NCBI GenBank assembly: GCA_028382005.1
Contig: JAOESH010000014.1
Coordinates: forward strand, 1-47,188
Length of the DNA: 47,188 nt
Reading direction: 5' to 3'
Origin: Pseudomonadota bacterium
GTDB taxonomy: Bacteria > Pseudomonadota > Alphaproteobacteria > Puniceispirillales > Marisalimonadaceae
Part shown: piece after piece, positions 18,249 to 26,941 of the stretch
Layout of the letters: each line of letters opens with the position of its first letter
Numbering within the stretch: the first letter of the stretch is position 1
Position numbers and translations under genes: made by a program
The notes under the pieces: generated by a model
Told to the model about the DNA's origin: nothing
The model's input: only the letters and a program-made list of their open reading frames with translations
Databases searched by the model: none

Positions 18249-18740
18249 ATGTGGAATAAAATAAATCAGGAATCAAAAATTCTATTTAATAAATGCACAA
18301 GAAGAAATATTTCTATAACTACAGCTGAAAGCTGTACTGGTGGGATGGTAGCATCTTCTATAGTATCCATAAATGGGTCCAGTAGCATTTTTAATTCAAG
18401 TATAGTCACTTATTCAAATTCAATGAAATCTAAATTATTAAAAATTCCACCTGAAATTATTGAAATAAATGGTGCAGTTAGCGAAATTACTGCTTATCAC
18501 ATGGCAAAAAATGTTTTATCAATTATGACAGCTGATATCTCAATTGCAGTCACAGGTATAGCAGGTCCAACCGGTGGAAGTATAGAAAAACCAATTGGCT
18601 TAGTGTGGATAGCTATAGGTACCAAATTGGAAGTATTTAAACAAAAATATTTATTAAATGGAAATAGACTTGAAATAAGACAGAAAACTACATTGGAAAG
18701 TTTAAAATTTGCAAATAAGGTTATAACTGATTATTTATAA
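18249..18740 (+). CDS. pncC: CinA C-terminal domain protein, nicotinamide-nucleotide amidohydrolase
   Basis: Stand-alone CinA_C domain of 163 residues, which deamidates nicotinamide mononucleotide to nicotinate mononucleotide and so recycles NAD. The conserved blocks are TTAESCTGGMVASSI, IVTYSNSMKSKLL, GAVSEITAYHMA and AVTGIAGPTGGS.EKPIGLVWIA. The N-terminal molybdopterin-binding half found in full CinA is absent, as in most proteobacterial PncC. The last 20 bases overlap the 3' end of ratA on the opposite strand, an unusual convergent overlap that leaves no room for a terminator. Confidence 0.93.
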   Translation: MWNKINQESKILFNKCTRRNISITTAESCTGGMVASSIVSINGSSSIFNSSIVTYSNSMKSKLLKIPPEIIEINGAVSEITAYHMAKNVLSIMTADISIAVTGIAGPTGGSIEKPIGLVWIAIGTKLEVFKQKYLLNGNRLEIRQKTTLESLKFANKVITDYL

Positions 18741-19170
18741 ACGGACTATACAAATTATTTGCTCTGTTTTCGAAAGCCCTAACCATTCTTTTAACTGCCT
18801 CTGTAAATAAAGATTCCATAACAGTTTGTAGAAAATTTGATTTAAACTTAAATTCAACCATAAATTCAACTTCACAACCGTCACTATTTTGTTTAAATAT
18901 CCAATAGTTATGCAAATACTCAAATGGTCCATCTTTATAATTGACTGTTATTTTATAATTATTTGGATCAAGCAATATTTGAGAAGAATAAACTTCTTTA
19001 TAGATCTTAAAGCCTATAATAAGATCTGCATCAAACTCGTTTTTTAAAAAATTTTTTACTCTAGCGTTAAGGCACCAGGGTAAAAACTCAGGATATTTTT
19101 TTACATCTGACACAAGATTGAATAAATTTTGAGGTGTATGATTTAAAACACGCTTTTCTATATGCTTCAT
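18721..19170 (-). CDS. ratA: RatA/Coq10-family START-domain protein
   Basis: A 149-residue START/polyketide-cyclase fold protein. The family opening is seen in KRVLNHTPQNLFNLVSDVKKYPEFLPWC, and the C-terminal helix in LFTEAVKRMVRAFENRA. Mitochondrial and alphaproteobacterial members are Coq10-like ubiquinone-binding proteins that aid respiration. The name RatA comes from an E. coli member reported to block 70S assembly. Beside lipA and the pyruvate dehydrogenase genes the Coq10-like role is the better guess. The ATG overlaps the lipA stop as TAATG, and the 3' end overlaps pncC by 20 bases. Confidence 0.88.
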   Translation of the reverse strand: MKHIEKRVLNHTPQNLFNLVSDVKKYPEFLPWCLNARVKNFLKNEFDADLIIGFKIYKEVYSSQILLDPNNYKITVNYKDGPFEYLHNYWIFKQNSDGCEVEFMVEFKFKSNFLQTVMESLFTEAVKRMVRAFENRANNLYSPFINNQL

Positions 19171-20141
19171 TAATTAACGAACTCTGATGCCTTAGAATTT
19201 AACTTTAGTAACCTTGCCTCTTTTAATTTTTCAAAATCTTCACTGGCATGAAAACTACTTCTTGTCAGTGGAGATGACGACACTACTAAAAAACCTTTAG
19301 AAAGAGCAATTTTTTTATATAAATCAAACTCACTTGGCTCAACAAACCTATCAACTTTATGATGCTTCACTGTTGGCTGTAAATATTGTCCAATAGTTAA
19401 AAAATCTATGTTAGCTGATCTCATATCATCCATTACTTGAAAAACTTCACTTTTATCCTCCCCTAATCCAACCATAATACCAGATTTAGTAAAGATTTCA
19501 GGATCTTTATCTTTAACTTTAGATAATAAATTTAAAGAATGGAAATATCTAGCTCCTGGCCTAACTGATGAATACAGCCTAGGTACTGTTTCAAGATTAT
19601 GGTTAAAAACATCCGGCTTTGCATCAATTACTTTATCTAAAGCACCTTCTTTTCTAAGAAAGTCAGGAGTTAAAATCTCAATTGAAGTATTAGGAGATAA
19701 ACTTTTAATATCTGCAATCGTATTTACAAAATGCTCAGCTCCACCATCATCTAAATCGTCTCTGTCAACAGATGTTATCACCACATGATTTAAATTTAAC
19801 CTAGCCACTGATTGAGCTACTCTGAAAGGTTCAGTAAAATCAAGTCCCTTAGGTTTGCCTGTGGCAACATTACAAAAGGAACATGCTCTAGTACAAGTAT
19901 CACCCATAATCATCATTGTAGCATGTTTTTTTGACCAACAATTGCCTATATTAGGACAGCTTGCCTCTTCACATACGGTGACAATACTTAAATCATCTAA
20001 TAAACCTTTTGTTTCATCAAATATTTTTCCGATAGGTGCTCTTACTTTTAACCAAGATGGTTTTGGAGGTGAAATATTATCAGGCTTATTAATTTTCTCA
20101 GGATGTCTTATATTTTTTTTTTGATTCAAATTCTTTAACAT
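19170..20141 (-). CDS. lipA: Lipoyl synthase LipA
   Basis: Radical SAM enzyme that inserts two sulfurs into protein-bound octanoate to make lipoyl groups, needed by the dehydrogenase complex encoded just upstream. The auxiliary iron-sulfur cluster cysteines are C57, C62 and C68 ([16 protein letters not shown]). The radical SAM cluster cysteines are C83, C87 and C90 ([12 protein letters not shown]). The C-terminal RSSFHA supplies the conserved Ser. Length 323 is normal. It ends the run pdhA-pdhB-pdhC-lpdA-lipA-ratA, so cofactor synthesis is tied to its main user. No lipB is in the window. Confidence 0.97.
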   Translation of the reverse strand: MLKNLNQKKNIRHPEKINKPDNISPPKPSWLKVRAPIGKIFDETKGLLDDLSIVTVCEEASCPNIGNCWSKKHATMMIMGDTCTRACSFCNVATGKPKGLDFTEPFRVAQSVARLNLNHVVITSVDRDDLDDGGAEHFVNTIADIKSLSPNTSIEILTPDFLRKEGALDKVIDAKPDVFNHNLETVPRLYSSVRPGARYFHSLNLLSKVKDKDPEIFTKSGIMVGLGEDKSEVFQVMDDMRSANIDFLTIGQYLQPTVKHHKVDRFVEPSEFDLYKKIALSKGFLVVSSSPLTRSSFHASEDFEKLKEARLLKLNSKASEFVN

Positions 20142-20160
20142 TTTAATCTTCTATGGAAAC

Positions 20161-21570
20161 TTAATAATGAATAGCTTGATTGTATGCATCTAAAACTGAT
20201 TCATGCATACTTTCAGATAAAGTTGGGTGAGGAAAAATAGTATGCATTAATTCATGTTCTGTAGTTTCTAATTTTTTAGCTATTGAAAAACCTTGAATTA
20301 ATTCAGTAACTTCAGGACCAACCATGTGAGCCCCTATCAACTCACCAGTATCTTCATCAAAAATAGTTTTAATTAAACCTTCAGAATCACCCATAGCAAT
20401 GGCTTTGCCATTACCTAAGAAAGGAAATTTACCAATTTTAACTTTTAAATTTTTAGATTTAGCTTTTTTTTCAGTTAATCCTATTGATGCAACTTGAGGC
20501 CTACAGTATGTACAGCCGGGTATTGATGTTTTTTCAATTGGTTTGAGATTTTTGTAGCCAGCAATTTTTTCTACGCATAAAGTACCTTCATGGCTCGCTT
20601 TATGAGCAAGCCATGGACCTTCTGTGACATCGCCTATTGCAAAAATACCTTTTTCATCTGTTTCAAGCCATTCATTTGTAATTATATGGCCATTATCCAT
20701 TTTAATATTAAATTTTTCTAAACCTACATTTTCAGTATTTGCTATTATCCCAATAGCTAAAATTAATTTTTCAGAAATTATAGTTTCAACATTACCATCA
20801 CACAATATTTCTGCAGAAATATTTTTATCAAACATCTTAACTGCCTTAAGAGTTGTGTTTGTTTTTATATCTATCCCTCTTTTAACAAAATTAGTTTCTA
20901 CTATTTTTGATATATCTTCATCTTCGTTAGGCAGAATTGAAGGAAGAGCCTCTACGACAGTGACTTTAACACCTAAATCATTATAAAAAGATGCAAATTC
21001 CACCCCTATAGCACCTGAACCAATTACAGTTATAGATTTCGGTAATTCTGTAGGCGTCATTGCAGTCTTATAATCCCATATATTTTTACCATCAGATGAA
21101 ACAAAAGGTAAGTTTCTAGATCTAGCTCCAGTAGCAATTATAACGTTTTTAGCCTTTATTACAATATCACTATCTTGAGTTTTAACTTTAACAGTTTTTA
21201 AATTTGGCGTACCTTTTTCTAATTGAGCAAAACCATCAAAAACTTTAACTTTATTTTTTTTTAGAAGATGACTTATTCCAGTAGACAATTGATCAGCTAC
21301 CTTTCTTGATCGCTTGGTTATGTTATTAATATCTATTTTAATATTAGAAACAGAAAAACCAAATTCACCTACATTATCTAACATGTGTTTAATTTCACTT
21401 GCTCTTAAAAGAGCTTTAGTTGGAATACAGCCCCAATTTAAACAAATACCACCTAAATGCTTATCTTCAATCAAAGCAACAGACATCCCCAATTGAGAAG
21501 CTCTAATAGCAGCGACATAACCACCAGGACCTCCACCAATAACTATAATATCATAATCACTATTATTCAT
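20161..21570 (-). CDS. lpdA: Dihydrolipoyl dehydrogenase (E3)
   Basis: Flavoprotein that reoxidises dihydrolipoyl groups of 2-oxo acid dehydrogenase complexes using NAD. The 469-residue protein has the FAD motif IIVIGGGPGGYVAAIRASQ, redox-active disulfide C43/C48 in GGICLNWGCIPTKALL, the NAD motif VIGSGAIGVEFASFYNDLG, the second FAD motif IFAIGDVTEGPWLAHKASHEG, and the catalytic His-Glu pair in HTIFPHPTLSE. It lies 10 bp after pdhC in the same direction, marking it as the E3 of this pyruvate dehydrogenase. Confidence 0.97.
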   Translation of the reverse strand: MNNSDYDIIVIGGGPGGYVAAIRASQLGMSVALIEDKHLGGICLNWGCIPTKALLRASEIKHMLDNVGEFGFSVSNIKIDINNITKRSRKVADQLSTGISHLLKKNKVKVFDGFAQLEKGTPNLKTVKVKTQDSDIVIKAKNVIIATGARSRNLPFVSSDGKNIWDYKTAMTPTELPKSITVIGSGAIGVEFASFYNDLGVKVTVVEALPSILPNEDEDISKIVETNFVKRGIDIKTNTTLKAVKMFDKNISAEILCDGNVETIISEKLILAIGIIANTENVGLEKFNIKMDNGHIITNEWLETDEKGIFAIGDVTEGPWLAHKASHEGTLCVEKIAGYKNLKPIEKTSIPGCTYCRPQVASIGLTEKKAKSKNLKVKIGKFPFLGNGKAIAMGDSEGLIKTIFDEDTGELIGAHMVGPEVTELIQGFSIAKKLETTEHELMHTIFPHPTLSESMHESVLDAYNQAIHY

Positions 21571-21579
21571 AAATATTTC

Positions 21580-22839
21580 CTATAACAACATTAATGAAGG
21601 ATTTTCAATAAAATCTTTAAACACTGACAAAAATTCTGCACCTACTGCTCCATCTACTACCCTATGATCGCATGATAACGTTACTGTCATCATATTAGCT
21701 ATCGTTATCTGATCATTAATAACTATTGGTCTTTTTTCACCAGAACCAACAGCTAAAATTGCGCCTTGAGGAGGGTTGATTACAGCTGAAAATTCTTTAA
21801 TTCCATACATACCCAGATTTGAAATTGAAAAACTACCTCCAATATATTCTTCTGGTAATAACTTTCCACTTTTTGCTTTATTAGCGAGAATTTTCATATC
21901 TTCAGATATTTCCAACAGACCTTTCGACTGAACATTCTTAATAATAGGTGTTATCAAACCACCATCAATTGCAACTGCAACGGATATATCAGTGTTTTTA
22001 AAATATCTAGTATTCTCATTTTCCCAACTAGCATTTGCTTGAGGAACCTTAATTAATGTAGAGCTAGCAGCCTTAATAATCATGTCGTTAACTGAAATTT
22101 TATACTGATCATTAGATTTTAAGTTTATCAAACTTCTTATTTTCAAAAGTTGATCTATATTACAATCTAAAGAAAGATAAAAATGTGGCGCTTCATTTTT
22201 CGACTGAACTAAACGCTCAGCTATTGTTTTTCTCATAGAACTATTTTTTACAAGTTCAGATTTATTATTGTTTAATGTTATTTCACTCTGTAATAAATTT
22301 TTATTATTATTAAAGTTTTCAATATCATTCTTAAGTATCCTGCCATTTGCACCTGAACCAGAAATTAAACTTAAATCAATATTCCTTTGTTTTGCAAGTC
22401 TTTTTGCTAAAGGAGAAACAAATATTCTCGTTTTATTCTGTTTAACAGGTTCTATATTTTTATCTGTGACCAACTCTATTTTAGCCATCTCTTTTGAACT
22501 AATATCTATTTTTGGTTTATTTTCTATTTTGTCTAAATTTTTAGTGACTTCAGGCAGTTTTGCTTCGTGCATACTTTCTATATCAGACAAAGTTTCACCT
22601 TCTAAAAGTAAAATAGCGATTGGTTCGTTCACTTTTATAGATTCTTGACCTTCATTCACTAGAATTTTACCGATGGTACCGTCATCAATAGATTCAACTT
22701 CCATAGTTGCTTTATCTGTCTCTATTTCAGCTATTAAATCACCAGAAGTAACTATATCACCTTCTTTAACCAACCATTTGGATAAGGTGCCCTCTTCCAT
22801 AGTTGGACTGAGAGCAGGCATCAAGATATTAAGACTCAT
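21580..22839 (-). CDS. pdhC: Pyruvate dehydrogenase E2, dihydrolipoyl acetyltransferase
   Basis: Core acetyltransferase of pyruvate dehydrogenase. The 419-residue protein has one lipoyl domain (about 1-78) with the lipoylated K43 in [11 protein letters not shown], a peripheral subunit-binding domain near 135-170 ([32 protein letters not shown]), and the catalytic domain ending with [16 protein letters not shown], His at about 392. The first 77 residues are nearly the same as the N-terminus of PdhB, so the two lipoyl domains share ancestry or are kept alike by exchange. It follows pdhB after 12 bp. Confidence 0.96.
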   Translation of the reverse strand: MSLNILMPALSPTMEEGTLSKWLVKEGDIVTSGDLIAEIETDKATMEVESIDDGTIGKILVNEGQESIKVNEPIAILLLEGETLSDIESMHEAKLPEVTKNLDKIENKPKIDISSKEMAKIELVTDKNIEPVKQNKTRIFVSPLAKRLAKQRNIDLSLISGSGANGRILKNDIENFNNNKNLLQSEITLNNNKSELVKNSSMRKTIAERLVQSKNEAPHFYLSLDCNIDQLLKIRSLINLKSNDQYKISVNDMIIKAASSTLIKVPQANASWENENTRYFKNTDISVAVAIDGGLITPIIKNVQSKGLLEISEDMKILANKAKSGKLLPEEYIGGSFSISNLGMYGIKEFSAVINPPQGAILAVGSGEKRPIVINDQITIANMMTVTLSCDHRVVDGAVGAEFLSVFKDFIENPSLMLL

Positions 22840-22851
22840 TATTGTATACCC

Positions 22852-24186
22852 TTAACTTATATTACAAACATTGGAACAAGCATTCACAATATCATTAACT
22901 TGAGGTAAAGCTAATTTTTCTAAATTTGCTGCATAAGGCATAGGCACATCTTTTCCAGTAACTCTAGTCACGGGAGCATCAAGCCAATCAAACGCATTCT
23001 CATTTATTACTGATGATATTTCAGAACCAATGCCAGCAAACGGAAAACCTTCTTCGCAAGTAACTACTCTGTTAGTTTTTTTAACTGAATTAATTATTGT
23101 CTCAATATCTAATGGACGTAAAGATCTTAAATTAACTACTTCAGCATCAATACCTTTTTCTCTTAAAAGTTCTGCTGCCTCTAGAGATTTTCCAACCATA
23201 ATAGAAAAAGCAATTATAGTTATATCTTTTCCTTCTCTCTCTATATGTGCTTTGCCAATTGGCAAGGTAAAATCAGGGTCGTCTGGGCAATTAAAAGATT
23301 GACCATACATAACTTCATTTTCTAAGAAGATTACAGGGTCTGGATCCCTTATTGCTGATTTTAAAAGACCCTTTGCATCGGCACTTGACCAAGGTGTTAC
23401 AACCTTTAAACCAGGACAATGAGCATACCAACTAGCATAACACTGACTATGTTGCGCGCCAACACGAGAAGCTGCACCGTTTGGGCCTCTAAACACAATT
23501 GGGCAACCCATTTGTCCACCCGACATATATAGTGTTTTAGCAGCTGAATTAATTATTTGATCCATGGCCTGCATAGCAAAATTGAATGTCATAAATTCAA
23601 CTATAGGTTTTAAGTCACCAAATGCTGCACCTACACCAATTCCTGTAAAACCGTGTTCTGTAATTGGAGTATCGTAAACTCTTTTATCACCAAATTCATC
23701 GAGCAAACCTTGTGTAACCTTATATGCTCCCTGATATTCAGCAACTTCTTCTCCCATTATAAAAACATTTTTATCAGAACGCATTTCTTCTGCCATTGCA
23801 TTTCTTAGAGCTTCTCTAACAGTAATTACACTTGAATTAAGCTCAGTTCTTATATTTGTTATATTATCATTTTTAGATGATAATATAACTTTTTCTATAT
23901 ATGGGTTTTCAGCTATTTTTTTAATAGTTGCATGCGGAGCTTCATTAGAACCAATTAATGTTGCTATGGGAGTATTAACTTTAACACCTTCCGTACCCTC
24001 CAATACTAATATTTTACCAATTTTACCTTCATCAACAGCTTCTACTTCCATCGTAGCTTTGTCTGTTTCAATTTCTGCTATTAAATCACCTGAATTAACA
24101 ATATCACCTTCATTTACAAGCCATTTTGACAATGTACCCTCTTCCATTGTTGGGCTTAGGGCTGGCATTAAAATTTCAATAGTCAT
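22852..24186 (-). CDS. pdhB: Pyruvate dehydrogenase E1 beta with N-terminal lipoyl domain
   Basis: Beta subunit of the pyruvate decarboxylase component. It is longer than standard (444 residues) because it carries an N-terminal lipoyl domain (about 1-78, K43 in [11 protein letters not shown]), an alphaproteobacterial trait. A linker leads to the E1-beta region from about 120: [55 protein letters not shown], and the C-terminal transketolase-like domain. Positions 6-23 ([18 protein letters not shown]) match PdhC exactly. pdhA ends 10 bp upstream. Confidence 0.96.
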   Translation of the reverse strand: MTIEILMPALSPTMEEGTLSKWLVNEGDIVNSGDLIAEIETDKATMEVEAVDEGKIGKILVLEGTEGVKVNTPIATLIGSNEAPHATIKKIAENPYIEKVILSSKNDNITNIRTELNSSVITVREALRNAMAEEMRSDKNVFIMGEEVAEYQGAYKVTQGLLDEFGDKRVYDTPITEHGFTGIGVGAAFGDLKPIVEFMTFNFAMQAMDQIINSAAKTLYMSGGQMGCPIVFRGPNGAASRVGAQHSQCYASWYAHCPGLKVVTPWSSADAKGLLKSAIRDPDPVIFLENEVMYGQSFNCPDDPDFTLPIGKAHIEREGKDITIIAFSIMVGKSLEAAELLREKGIDAEVVNLRSLRPLDIETIINSVKKTNRVVTCEEGFPFAGIGSEISSVINENAFDWLDAPVTRVTGKDVPMPYAANLEKLALPQVNDIVNACSNVCNIS

Positions 24187-24196
24187 TAATTCACCA

Positions 24197-25201
24197 TTAA
24201 TTAATTGTTATATCAGTAAATAACTCAGAATCTGAAGGTTCTGGAGATTCTTGTGCGAATTTTGCAGCATCTGCAACAATTGACTTTATATTAGTGTCAA
24301 TTTTTTTCAAATTTTCATCTTCTAAACCAAACTTGTTTAGTAAAGTTTTAATGTTTTCAATAGGGTCAGAATTTTGTCTTATTTTTTCAACCTCGTCCCT
24401 AGTCCTATATTTTGCTGGATCTGACATTGAATGACCTCTATATCTATATGTTTTCATTTCTAAGATATAAGGGCCTTTTCCAGATCTACAATAATCTATA
24501 GCTGTTATAGCAGCATCTCTTACAGCTACGACATCCATTCCGTCTACAACTTCAGACTTAATACCGTAAGCTTTGCCTCTGTCAGATAAATTGTCACCTG
24601 CTGATGATCTGTTGACTGATGTACCCATTCCATATTTATTATTTTCAATTACAAATACAACTGGCAAATTCCAGAGGGAGGCAATATTATAAGATTCATA
24701 AACTTGACCTTGATTTGCAGCTCCATCACCAAAGTAAGTAATTGCAACATTATTATTTCCATTATATTTATGAGCAAATGCTAATCCAGCACCTATAGGA
24801 ACTTGGGCAGCAACAATTCCATGACCGCCAAAAAAACCTTTTTCTCGGCTAAACATATGCATTGATCCACCTTTACCTTTTGAATAGCCGTCTTCTCTAC
24901 CCGTTAATTCTGCCATGACACCTTTAGGATCCATGTCACAAGCTAACATATGACCATGATCTCTATATGAAGTAACAACACTATCACCTTCAATCTGGAC
25001 TGATTGAATACCTACAACAACAGCTTCTTGTCCAATGTACAAGTGACAAAAGCCTCCAATTTTACCCATGCCATATAACTGACCAGCCTTTTCTTCAAAC
25101 CTTCTAATCAAAAGCATTTTTTTATACAAATTTTGTAATAAATCTAAATCATAGTTGATATTAGAAGTAGCTAAGGATTTTTTAGATATGTTTTTTTTCA
25201 T
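24197..25201 (-). CDS. pdhA: Pyruvate dehydrogenase E1 alpha
   Basis: Alpha subunit of the thiamine-diphosphate-dependent pyruvate dehydrogenase component. The 334-residue protein has [32 protein letters not shown], and the thiamine-diphosphate motif starting GDGAANQG at residue 158 and ending in the double Asn of VIENN near 188. The mitochondrial-like loop [15 protein letters not shown] is also present. It is the first gene of pdhA-pdhB-pdhC-lpdA-lipA-ratA and has its own 113-bp upstream region, with a likely promoter and a perfect 17-bp palindrome. Confidence 0.97.
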   Translation of the reverse strand: MKKNISKKSLATSNINYDLDLLQNLYKKMLLIRRFEEKAGQLYGMGKIGGFCHLYIGQEAVVVGIQSVQIEGDSVVTSYRDHGHMLACDMDPKGVMAELTGREDGYSKGKGGSMHMFSREKGFFGGHGIVAAQVPIGAGLAFAHKYNGNNNVAITYFGDGAANQGQVYESYNIASLWNLPVVFVIENNKYGMGTSVNRSSAGDNLSDRGKAYGIKSEVVDGMDVVAVRDAAITAIDYCRSGKGPYILEMKTYRYRGHSMSDPAKYRTRDEVEKIRQNSDPIENIKTLLNKFGLEDENLKKIDTNIKSIVADAAKFAQESPEPSDSELFTDITIN

Positions 25202-25239
25202 ATTAAACCTGTAAATTGCAAGTATGATAATTAAGCATG

Positions 25240-25270
25240 TTTATAATTTGTTTTTAACAAATAATGTAAT
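25240..25270 (-). promoter_or_regulatory. Predicted pdhA promoter with 7-3-7 palindromic operator candidate
   Basis: On the minus strand a perfect palindrome ATTTGTT-AAA-AACAAAT (25262-25246) abuts TATAAA (25245-25240), a 5-of-6 -10 element, about 35 bases before the pdhA start. A weak -35 (ATTACA, 25270-25265) lies 19 bases upstream of it. The palindrome resembles the GGT-N3-ACC boxes bound by GntR-type regulators such as PdhR, with GTT-N3-AAC at its core. The regulator is not in the window. Chance palindromes are common in AT-rich DNA. Confidence 0.4.
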
Positions 25271-25271
25271 C

Positions 25272-25321
25272 TATTTCTAATAATAAATTAAGTTATTTCT
25301 AATAATAATTTAAGTTATTTT
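25272..25321. repeat. 22-bp tandem repeat, about 2.3 copies
   Basis: Copies at 25272-25293 and 25294-25315 differ at one base (an A/T change near their 3' ends), and a partial third copy runs to 25321. The array lies between ftsB and the pdhA promoter and includes the ftsB stop codon. It is purely AT-rich apart from one C and one G per unit. It looks like a small slippage-type duplication rather than a mobile element. Confidence 0.75.
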
Positions 25322-25626
25322 GTAATCTCAATTATAATTTGGTCTGAATGAATAAGGCCAAGTAATTTATGTGAAATTTCAGAAATAATATCTGGATCAA
25401 GATTATTATCTCTAAGTAATTTAATTTCAGATGAGGTGGTTTTTTTTATCTCAAATAAATTATTTAATTTTTGTTGAACTATAATTATTTCTTGATTAAG
25501 TTCGAAAATTTTCCAAAGTGATCTTTCACCAAAAAAAATATGAAACACAAAAAAAGAAAATATTACAAAACTAAAAAAAGGCATTAGATTGACAATTATA
25601 TTTTTTCGAATCCAGTGTTTATACAT
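25315..25626 (-). CDS. ftsB: FtsB/DivIC-type septum formation initiator
   Basis: A 103-residue bitopic membrane protein of the septum-initiator family, which in FtsB joins FtsL and FtsQ in the division complex. A basic N-terminus (MYKHWIRKN) precedes one hydrophobic span at about 11-33 (NIIVNLMPFFSFVIFSFFVF). A heptad-like coiled-coil segment follows at about 42-75, then a short tail with the conserved late acidic-hydrophobic pattern. Assignment depends partly on position between eno and pdhA, where alphaproteobacteria keep ftsB. The stop codon lies in a 22-bp tandem repeat. Confidence 0.82.
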   Translation of the reverse strand: MYKHWIRKNIIVNLMPFFSFVIFSFFVFHIFFGERSLWKIFELNQEIIIVQQKLNNLFEIKKTTSSEIKLLRDNNLDPDIISEISHKLLGLIHSDQIIIEITK

Positions 25627-25642
25627 AAAGCTTAACTAACCA

Positions 25643-26926
25643 CTATTTAAAATTATTTAGTAAATCTGTTCCATAATAATAACCTTCATCACCTAACAAC
25701 TCTTCTATTCTTAACAATTGATTATATTTTGCTGTTCTATCACTTCTAGATAACGAACCAGTTTTAATTTGACCAGAATTTACAGCGACTGACAAATCAG
25801 AGATAAAAACATCTTCTGTTTCACCAGATCTATGAGAAATTATAACTCCAAAATTAGCATTTTTTGCCATTTCTATTGTATCTATAGTTTCGGATAAAGT
25901 CCCAATTTGATTTAACTTAATTAAAATAGAGTTAGCTGATTTAGATTGAATACCTTTTAATAATCTATGTTTATTTGTAACAAACAAATCATCACCAACA
26001 ATTTGAACTTTATTACCAATTAAATTTGTAAGTTCTTGAAATCCAGTCCAATCATTTTCGTCAAATGGATCTTCTATAGATATTACAGGAAACTTATTAC
26101 AGATATTTTCCCAAAATTTAGTAAGATCATCAGTACTCAAATTTTTATTCTCTCCCTTAAGTCTATAACAATTATTTTTATATAATTCACTCGCAGCAGC
26201 ATCAATTGAAATAAATACTTCTTCACCTAATTTATATCCACTTTGGTCAACTGCTTCAGAAATATATGAAAGTGCATCATTAAGGTTTCTAATATTAGGA
26301 GCAAAACCACCTTCATCTCCAACGGCAATAGATAACCCTTTCTTAGATAAAATATCTTTTAAATTATGAAAAATTTTAGTTCCAGCCCTAAGAGAATCTG
26401 AGAAAGTTGAAAATCCAATTGGCATAATCATACATTCTTGAAAATCTAAACCGTTATTTGCATGAGCTCCACCGTTTATTATATTCATCATTGGAACTGG
26501 TAAAGTGTTCGCCCTCATTCCACCTATATATTTCCAAAGAGGCAAATCTAAAGAGGCTGATGCTGAACGTGCAACAGCCATTGAAAAACCAAGTATGGCG
26601 TTAGCTCCTAATCTACTCTTGTTATTACTATTGTCTAACTCAATTAAATCATTATCAATATTTTTTTGATTAAAGGGATTACGTCCAGAAAATGTATTAC
26701 ATATTTCTACATTTATGTTATTCACAGCATTTTGAACACTTAATCCATTGTAATTTCTTTTATCTCCGTCTCTAAGTTCAAATGCCTCATACTCACCTGT
26801 TGACGCACCCGAAGGTACAGCTGCTCGCCCTATAGAACCATCTGATAATGTTACATCAACTTCTAAAGTTGGATTGCCTCTACTATCAAGTATCTGCCTT
26901 GAAAAAATATCAGAAATAGAAATCAT
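25643..26926 (-). CDS. eno: Enolase
   Basis: Glycolytic enolase converting 2-phosphoglycerate to phosphoenolpyruvate, also part of RNA degradosomes in some bacteria. The 427-residue protein has DSRGNPTLEVDV, PSGASTGEYEAFELRD, GANAILGFSMAVARSA, the catalytic GDEGGFAPN near residue 207, the metal ligand region ISIEDPFDENDW, and LIKLNQIGTLSETI followed by SHRSGETEDVFI. It sits between kdsA (15 bp upstream) and ftsB (16 bp downstream) in the conserved block pyrG-kdsA-eno-ftsB. Confidence 0.98.
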   Translation of the reverse strand: MISISDIFSRQILDSRGNPTLEVDVTLSDGSIGRAAVPSGASTGEYEAFELRDGDKRNYNGLSVQNAVNNINVEICNTFSGRNPFNQKNIDNDLIELDNSNNKSRLGANAILGFSMAVARSASASLDLPLWKYIGGMRANTLPVPMMNIINGGAHANNGLDFQECMIMPIGFSTFSDSLRAGTKIFHNLKDILSKKGLSIAVGDEGGFAPNIRNLNDALSYISEAVDQSGYKLGEEVFISIDAAASELYKNNCYRLKGENKNLSTDDLTKFWENICNKFPVISIEDPFDENDWTGFQELTNLIGNKVQIVGDDLFVTNKHRLLKGIQSKSANSILIKLNQIGTLSETIDTIEMAKNANFGVIISHRSGETEDVFISDLSVAVNSGQIKTGSLSRSDRTAKYNQLLRIEELLGDEGYYYGTDLLNNFK

Positions 26927-26941
26927 TTAAATCCTCGTAAA

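Noticed and set aside
18735-18932. 65-codon second frame inside ratA on the same strand
   Set aside because: Frame-shifted copy of ratA codons, ending beside its true stop; ratA itself is full length so there is no reason to invoke a frameshift.
20624-20986. 120-codon open frame antisense to lpdA
   Set aside because: Shadow frame over a conserved flavoprotein; Ile/Ser-rich translation is what antisense of AT-rich coding DNA gives.
22268-22648. 126-codon open frame antisense to pdhC
   Set aside because: It is a shadow of the Lys/Asp-rich linker and lipoyl region; no family resemblance, and pdhC is certain on the other strand.
25202-25314. Possible tRNA or small RNA gene in the largest spacers (also 16414-16524, 30526-30626, 35214-35325, 43319-43417)
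   Set aside because: None can form a cloverleaf or GC-containing acceptor stem, and no GTTCRANNC T-loop motif was seen. They look like AT-rich promoter regions.
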